Shown: positions 22,666-26,605 of the stretch, piece by piece
How positions within the stretch are numbered: the first letter of the stretch is position 1
How the letters are laid out: each line of letters opens with the position of its first letter
Origin: an uncultured archaeon A07HN63
GTDB lineage: Archaea; Halobacteriota; Halobacteria; Halobacteriales; Haloferacaceae
Direction of reading: 5' to 3'
DNA: 26,605 nucleotides
Assembly (NCBI GenBank): GCA_000496215.1
Contig: KI543219.1
Location: 81,281-107,885 of the forward strand
The notes under the pieces: model-generated
The model's database searches: none
Seen by the model: the letters and a program-made list of their open reading frames with translations, nothing else
Told to the model about the DNA's origin: nothing
Translations under genes and position numbers: made by a program

Positions 22666-22866
22666 TCACTGCAGCCCGTTGCGGAGCGTGTTGGCGACAA
22701 GGGCTCCGAGATAGCCTGCCGCGATAGCGGTTGTGATGGGCGAACGCCCCAACAGGACAATCAACGCGATTACCACCGGCCCAATCAGCAGGAGGGCCTG
22801 AAACACCTGGTCGTCGGTACCGGCGTTGCGAACCGAACTGAGAAGCGGCCACTCGGTCGGCGTCAT
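22666..22866 (-). CDS. Small membrane protein after trkH2
   Basis: A 66-residue protein with a short polar N-terminus (MTPTEWPLLSSVRNAGTDDQ) and two hydrophobic helices (about 21-38 and 41-58), ending NTLRNGLQ. Its ATG overlaps by one base the TGA of the frame-corrected trkH2 (TGATG, 22864-22868), so it is translationally coupled to that gene and is the last member of its operon. The longer open frame upstream is the trkH2 tail read in the wrong frame. Small coupled membrane proteins after trkH are a pattern I recall in haloarchaea; function unknown. Confidence 0.7.
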   Translation of the reverse strand: MTPTEWPLLSSVRNAGTDDQVFQALLLIGPVVIALIVLLGRSPITTAIAAGYLGALVANTLRNGLQ

Positions 22867-23209
22867 CAGTACAGCCCCCCGCGCTTGAACCCGGCCCGGA
22901 GCAACACGAGCACGGGAATGATTTCGAGCCGGCCGATCCACATGTTGAACAGGAACAGTACCTTTCCGAGCGTCGGCAGCGACTCGGGGCCGGTAATCCC
23001 AGCCGAGAGACCGACGTTCCCCTGCGCGCTGGCGACTTCGAAAAGGATGTTTTCCAGCGTGTACGCGCCGGGTGGTAATATCGCCAGCAGTCCGGCGACA
23101 CCAGCGATCAGAAACAGCAGCCACAGGAGCGCGATGATCGCCGCCTCGGTGAACTCCTGACTCGTTTCGCTCTCCGTCAGTCGGCGGTTGTTAATCCGGA
23201 GCCGACGAA
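22866..23209 (-). pseudogene. trkH: Out-of-frame C-terminal end of trkH2
   Basis: On the minus strand, in a frame shifted from the trkH2 entry, lie about 110 residues: RRLTESETSQEFTEAAIIAL, hydrophobic LLWLLFLIAGVAGLLAI, then ASAQGNVGLSAGITGP (the fourth TrkH filter loop) and FNMWIGRLEIIPVLVLLRAG to a TGA at 22866-22868. This is a complete TrkH C-terminus. The shift lies at about 23207-23216 and is repaired by removing one G (GACGGCGGTTCG to GACGGCGTTCG, giving EDGVRRLRINNRR). With the fix the gene spans 22866-24426, about 519 residues, close to the length of trkH1. Confidence 0.85.
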
Positions 23210-24426
23210 CCGCCGTCTTCGGGGTAAAACACGTCGACGATCCGGAATCGGATTCCCTTGAGGAGCGTCCCGAGGCGAATCAATTTGATCCCGCCGGCGG
23301 TCGACCCCGCGGCCCCACCGAGAACCATCCCGAAGGCCACGGTGAGCTGTGCGCCCATCGGCCACCGCCCGAGGGCGACGTTCGTCGCGGAGACGGCGGT
23401 CTGGAACCCGGTGCAGGACATCGCCGAGACGAACTGGAAGAGGCCGTACCGAACAGCGGTAAACAGCGATTCGTAGGTGCCGCGCAGATAGACGATGCCC
23501 GTCAGCAGGGCCGATCCGAGCCCGAAGAAGCCGAACAGCCACCGCGTCTGGAGATCGGTGTAGACATTGTCGAGGTCGCCGCTGAGCATCAGGTAGTGGA
23601 TCGGGAACGCGATACTCCCAAGAGTCATCACGGGAATGAGAGCGAAGTCGATCAGCGCGCTGTCGTAGGTTGCAATCGAGTTGTCGGTGATCGAGAAGCC
23701 GCCGGTCGCCAGCCCGGTCATGGCGTGGTTGATCGCTCCCCAGATCGGCATCCCGGCCAGCCAGAGGCCGAGAATCGACGCGAAGGTGAACAGGATGAAG
23801 ATCCACCAGATCGTCCGCACCGTCGAGACGATACTCGGGTGAATCTTCTCCGAACGAGCCTCGCTCTCGTAGAGCGTCAGCGAACCGCTGCCGGGGCGGG
23901 CGAGGATCGCCGTCGTGAGCACGATGACGCCGACGCCGCCGACCCACTCGATGATCGTCCGCCACCACTGCAGCGTTCGCGGCAGGGCGGCCTCGTTGTC
24001 GGTCATCGTCAGCCCGGTCCCGGTAAACCCGCTCATCGACTCGAACAGCGCGTTCAGCGGGTTCTGGAATGCTGCCACTGTCGAGGCTGCACGGCCGGTG
24101 AGATTCGGCGCGCCGAGGCCGGCCGGGTCGATGGCAATCGTCCACGCAATGAGGATGAACGGGAGCGAGCCGAAGACGCCGACCGCCAGCCAGCCCGTCG
24201 CCGCGACCATCATGCCGTGGAGTTTGCCGGGCGGGGCGGCGTCGCTGAACCGCCGTCGCAGCGCGATCCCGATGCCGAGCGGGACGACACCGGCGACCAC
24301 CATCGCGGGCACCGCGTAGAACTCCCCCCAGACGAGAGTGATGAGGATTGAGGCGAGGACAACGCCACCGAGTGCCTCCAAAATCCGACCAACGTCTCGA
24401 CTGATGGTGGCTGTCGCGCCGCTCAT
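23191..24426 (-). CDS. trkH: Trk potassium uptake channel subunit TrkH (copy 2), frameshifted
   Basis: A 411-residue frame holding the first three quarters of a second TrkH. Visible filter loops are ESMSGFTGTGLTMTDN (about 130), GLATGGFS (about 240) and MSCTGFQTA (about 335), plus the gating region STAGGIKLIRL. It ends abruptly at FYPEDGGSSAPD; the fourth filter loop and last helices are in another frame (22866-23209), so the product as read could not form a potassium filter. The break is one inserted G and is more likely a sequence error than decay, because the tail is fully conserved. It follows trkA after 55 bases and precedes a coupled small membrane gene, forming an APC/UspA-trkA-trkH unit. 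It shares only moderate similarity with copy 1 and is not a recent duplicate. Confidence 0.9.
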   Translation of the reverse strand: MSGATATISRDVGRILEALGGVVLASILITLVWGEFYAVPAMVVAGVVPLGIGIALRRRFSDAAPPGKLHGMMVAATGWLAVGVFGSLPFILIAWTIAIDPAGLGAPNLTGRAASTVAAFQNPLNALFESMSGFTGTGLTMTDNEAALPRTLQWWRTIIEWVGGVGVIVLTTAILARPGSGSLTLYESEARSEKIHPSIVSTVRTIWWIFILFTFASILGLWLAGMPIWGAINHAMTGLATGGFSITDNSIATYDSALIDFALIPVMTLGSIAFPIHYLMLSGDLDNVYTDLQTRWLFGFFGLGSALLTGIVYLRGTYESLFTAVRYGLFQFVSAMSCTGFQTAVSATNVALGRWPMGAQLTVAFGMVLGGAAGSTAGGIKLIRLGTLLKGIRFRIVDVFYPEDGGSSAPD

Positions 24427-24481
24427 CTCTGAGCCTCCAGTGGGGAGCGACGAGGGATGCCGGAGCCATCGGTCGGTGCTA

Positions 24482-25168
24482 TCATTCTGCGTGGTCTTCG
24501 TCGTGACCGAAGATGTCTGTTATCTCGGGCGTTGCACCGACTGCCGAGTAGACAGTCAGCAGATCGTTTGCGTGGAGTTCGGTGTTCCCGCGCGGCGTAA
24601 TCGGTTCGTCGGTCGATTCGCGTTCGATGGCGACGACGAGCATGTCTTCCGTGATCAGCCCTTCATTGGCCGCTTCGGTGAGTGTTTTTCCCGCGACGGG
24701 CGCGTTGGCTGTCACCACGATCTCGAATACCTCGGCCACATCACCGATGCGGAGGTAGTCGACAATCGCTGGCCGCGAGACCGACCGATAGAGGTGTTCA
24801 GCGATGAGTTCCTGTGGGTTCTCCATCGTATTGACGCCGATCTGCCGGAAGAGATTCATGTGTTCTGGATTGTGAACGACGGAGAGAATCGACGGGATAT
24901 CGAACTCCTTGGCGAGCAGACAGACCATCACGTTCGTCGCGTCCTGCTCGGTCGTCGAGATGATCCCGTCAGCGCGGTCGGCACCGGCATCCGAAAGCGT
25001 CTCTTTGACTGTCGCGTCGGCGTTAATAACGAGACAGTCGTGTTCGCTGGCGATCATATCGGCTCGGGCCTCATCTCGTTCGACGACGACAACCTCGTTG
25101 CCGGCGGCGATTGCGATATCGATCAGTTGGCCGCCGATATCGCCCGCGCCAACGATGATGAGATACAT
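24482..25168 (-). CDS. trkA: Trk potassium uptake regulatory subunit TrkA
   Basis: A 228-residue cytoplasmic RCK protein that gates TrkH in response to nucleotides. The N-terminal Rossmann domain has the dinucleotide motif IVGAGDIGGQL (about 5-15), an acidic end of the second strand (VVVERDE), and NADATVKETLSDAGADRADG. The C-terminal TrkA_C domain runs from about 140 (VFEIVVTANAPVAGKTLTEA ... NDLLTVYSAVG). One RCK repeat only, so a tetramer or dimer of dimers per channel is expected from family knowledge. The ATG at 25168 is chosen because the signature begins two residues later; the longer open frame is antisense-like and overlaps the UspA gene. The gene lies between the permease/UspA fusion and trkH2, in one likely operon. 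An acidic HEDHAE tail ends it. Confidence 0.95.
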   Translation of the reverse strand: MYLIIVGAGDIGGQLIDIAIAAGNEVVVVERDEARADMIASEHDCLVINADATVKETLSDAGADRADGIISTTEQDATNVMVCLLAKEFDIPSILSVVHNPEHMNLFRQIGVNTMENPQELIAEHLYRSVSRPAIVDYLRIGDVAEVFEIVVTANAPVAGKTLTEAANEGLITEDMLVVAIERESTDEPITPRGNTELHANDLLTVYSAVGATPEITDIFGHDEDHAE

Positions 25169-25229
25169 ATACCCGAGGTATCCCGCTTCTCTGTGAAAAG
25201 TTGTGCTTTTTTCTCGGTGCGCCGGGGTA

Positions 25230-26605
25230 TTACGTGCCGAAAAGCCGTTCGAGCAGCGAGCGTGTCCGCGGCCGTTCGGCCAGCAGTACCGTGCAATCAA
25301 CATCGTTGAGTACCTCAAACGCCAGCGAGCCACGAACCAGCCGTGAGAGCAGGCCCTCACGGGTCGCGCCGATGATGACCATCGAGCGATCAGCAGCGTG
25401 GCGAGCGATTGCGTCCTCAACGTCGCCGGTGGTATCGACGATACGGTCGGCCTCACTGAGTCCGCGGTCTCCAGCCCATTCGCTGAGGAACGCTTCGCCG
25501 TCCGGTTGTTCGGATTCGTCGTCGACCACATTGAGCAGTGATACGTCGTTGCCGTTGTCCAGCAGCACCTCGGCGATGTCCGCGCTGAGATCCGAACTGT
25601 AGCCACCGGCGGTCGGCAGCAACACGTCCGATGGATCGAAGCCGCGATCCTTCATCACGAGGAAATCACAGGGTAGGTTGCCCGTGAGTTCGTCCAGTGG
25701 ACGCTCAACACGACCCGCAGAGAGCGGTGTGTTGCCGCCCCAACCCATGACGACGAGATCTGCGTTGTTCGTCTTGGCAGCATCAAAGACCTCCTCGAAG
25801 GAGCGATGAGAGACGATGGTTTTCGTTTCCACGTCAGCCCCGAACGTTTCGGCGTCGTCGCGAGCGGCCTGGAGTAACGTCTCGGATTCGGCGTCGATCC
25901 GCGTGAGTTGCTCGCTGTCGGCATACAGCGGGGTCTGGTCGGGTACCTGCACGATGTGGGTGGCGATGACGGTGCCGTCATTGGCTTTGGCGAGCAGGCT
26001 GGCGAGTTCAATCAGATCCTGCTCGGTCCGGGGGTTCGACAGCGGCACCATCACGCGATACTCACCACCATCGGGTTTGACCGAGCTTGCCGCCGACACC
26101 GCTGCATCGGGCATCTCCTCGGAGCGCGAGAGGATGTACTCCGAGAGAACGCCCTCTCTGGTCGTCCGTGAGCGAGCATAGAGCATGTACCACGCCAGTG
26201 CGAGGGCGACGAACAGGCCACACAGCGCGATGACGAACGGTTCGATAAACGCGATCAAGGCGAAGGAGAGCACCGCCCCGAGGATTGGTGTGAATGGGTA
26301 CAGCGGGACGGTAAACTCAGGATCGTAGTCGGCTGGATCGCCCTCACGGAAGACGATCAACGCGAGGTTGAGCAGGCCGTAAACCACCAGATGCAGGACG
26401 CTACCCGCCGTCGCCAGCAGTTCGAGATTACCGACGACGATGAACAGCAGATCAGCCCGCCGTGAGCGCGATGGATTGTACGCGTCCCGAACCGCTCGTG
26501 ACCTCGTTGAGCGACGCGAGACGATCTTGTCGCGTCCCATGGCGAGTTGATCCGAGAGGAGGCAGGATAGAAGCATCGCCGATGACGCCGTCGCCAGCAG
26601 CCCGC
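25230..26605 (-). CDS. APC permease with two C-terminal UspA domains (partial)
   Basis: The 3' part of a haloarchaeal amino-acid/cation permease fused to universal-stress domains; the 5' end lies outside the window. Reading from the N-terminal side, the last permease helices (VVGNLELLATAGSVLHLVVY, REGDPADYDPEFTVPLYP, LALAWYMLYARS) are followed by a linker and two UspA domains. The first starts at YRVMVPLSN and contains VVMGWGG. The second starts at DVLLPTAGG and ends with the nucleotide-binding loop type GATREGLLSRLVRGS. Such fusions often sit beside trk genes, as here with trkA after 61 bases. The last 150 bases of the window do not read well: family residues appear piecewise in three frames (ATASSA, ASIL, SSRIN, AMGRDK, LNEV, ERFGT, QSIALT). 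The frame stays open only by chance compensation, and residues from there should not be trusted. Confidence 0.85.
   Translation of the reverse strand, partial: GLLATASSAMLLSCLLSDQLAMGRDKIVSRRSTRSRAVRDAYNPSRSRRADLLFIVVGNLELLATAGSVLHLVVYGLLNLALIVFREGDPADYDPEFTVPLYPFTPILGAVLSFALIAFIEPFVIALCGLFVALALAWYMLYARSRTTREGVLSEYILSRSEEMPDAAVSAASSVKPDGGEYRVMVPLSNPRTEQDLIELASLLAKANDGTVIATHIVQVPDQTPLYADSEQLTRIDAESETLLQAARDDAETFGADVETKTIVSHRSFEEVFDAAKTNNADLVVMGWGGNTPLSAGRVERPLDELTGNLPCDFLVMKDRGFDPSDVLLPTAGGYSSDLSADIAEVLLDNGNDVSLLNVVDDESEQPDGEAFLSEWAGDRGLSEADRIVDTTGDVEDAIARHAADRSMVIIGATREGLLSRLVRGSLAFEVLNDVDCTVLLAERPRTRSLLERLFGT

Noticed and set aside
23188..24351. Open frame of 387 codons antisense to trkH2
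   Set aside because: Highly charged Arg/Glu-rich product with no domain; it is the shadow of TrkH codons.

Overview
The window is haloarchaeal (class Halobacteria). The evidence is the strongly acidic proteins, Tat lipoproteins with an RR motif followed by a lipobox, TATA elements about 25-30 bases before start codons (leaderless transcripts), an RPA/RPAP/Rpe single-strand-DNA-binding operon, and Trk potassium genes with an APC-permease/UspA fusion. The genus cannot be told from sequence alone.

There are two compositional zones. Positions 1 to about 11,500 are lower in GC (about 40% in the line I counted inside the 852-1448 gene) and hold small, poorly characterised membrane proteins, lipoproteins and regulators. 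They include two closely related halocyanin-like lipoproteins in opposite orientation (5-544 minus, 9547-10086 plus), both lacking two of the four expected copper ligands. Two DUF6498-like membrane proteins are present (4160-5449, 10089-10895). An orphan membrane histidine kinase (2347-4020) lies here, as do two tandem pairs of HTH regulator plus small membrane protein (5600-6238, 6444-7126). A Tat lipoprotein with a frameshifted C-terminus follows (7375-8514). The zone looks like an accessory region that has duplicated parts of itself.

From about 11,519 GC is clearly higher and the genes are core. A small protein with DSPYQP repeats is divergent from rpa1-rpap1-rpe. An Lhr-type helicase follows with its own promoter, then a small lipoprotein candidate, a membrane GT2 glycosyltransferase, and a potassium-transport block. 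That block has trkH1 with a small membrane protein on plus, converging on a minus-strand operon of APC/UspA fusion, trkA, trkH2 and a small membrane protein.

Several genes that should be continuous are broken by one-base shifts: the 7375-8514 lipoprotein, rpap1, and trkH2. In the last 150 bases of the window the permease shows a cluster of apparent missing bases. Most can be repaired by lengthening a short homopolymer by one base, which points to sequence-quality errors more than to gene decay. Split products here should be read with that in mind.

I saw no rRNA, tRNA, CRISPR array, transposase or integrase.
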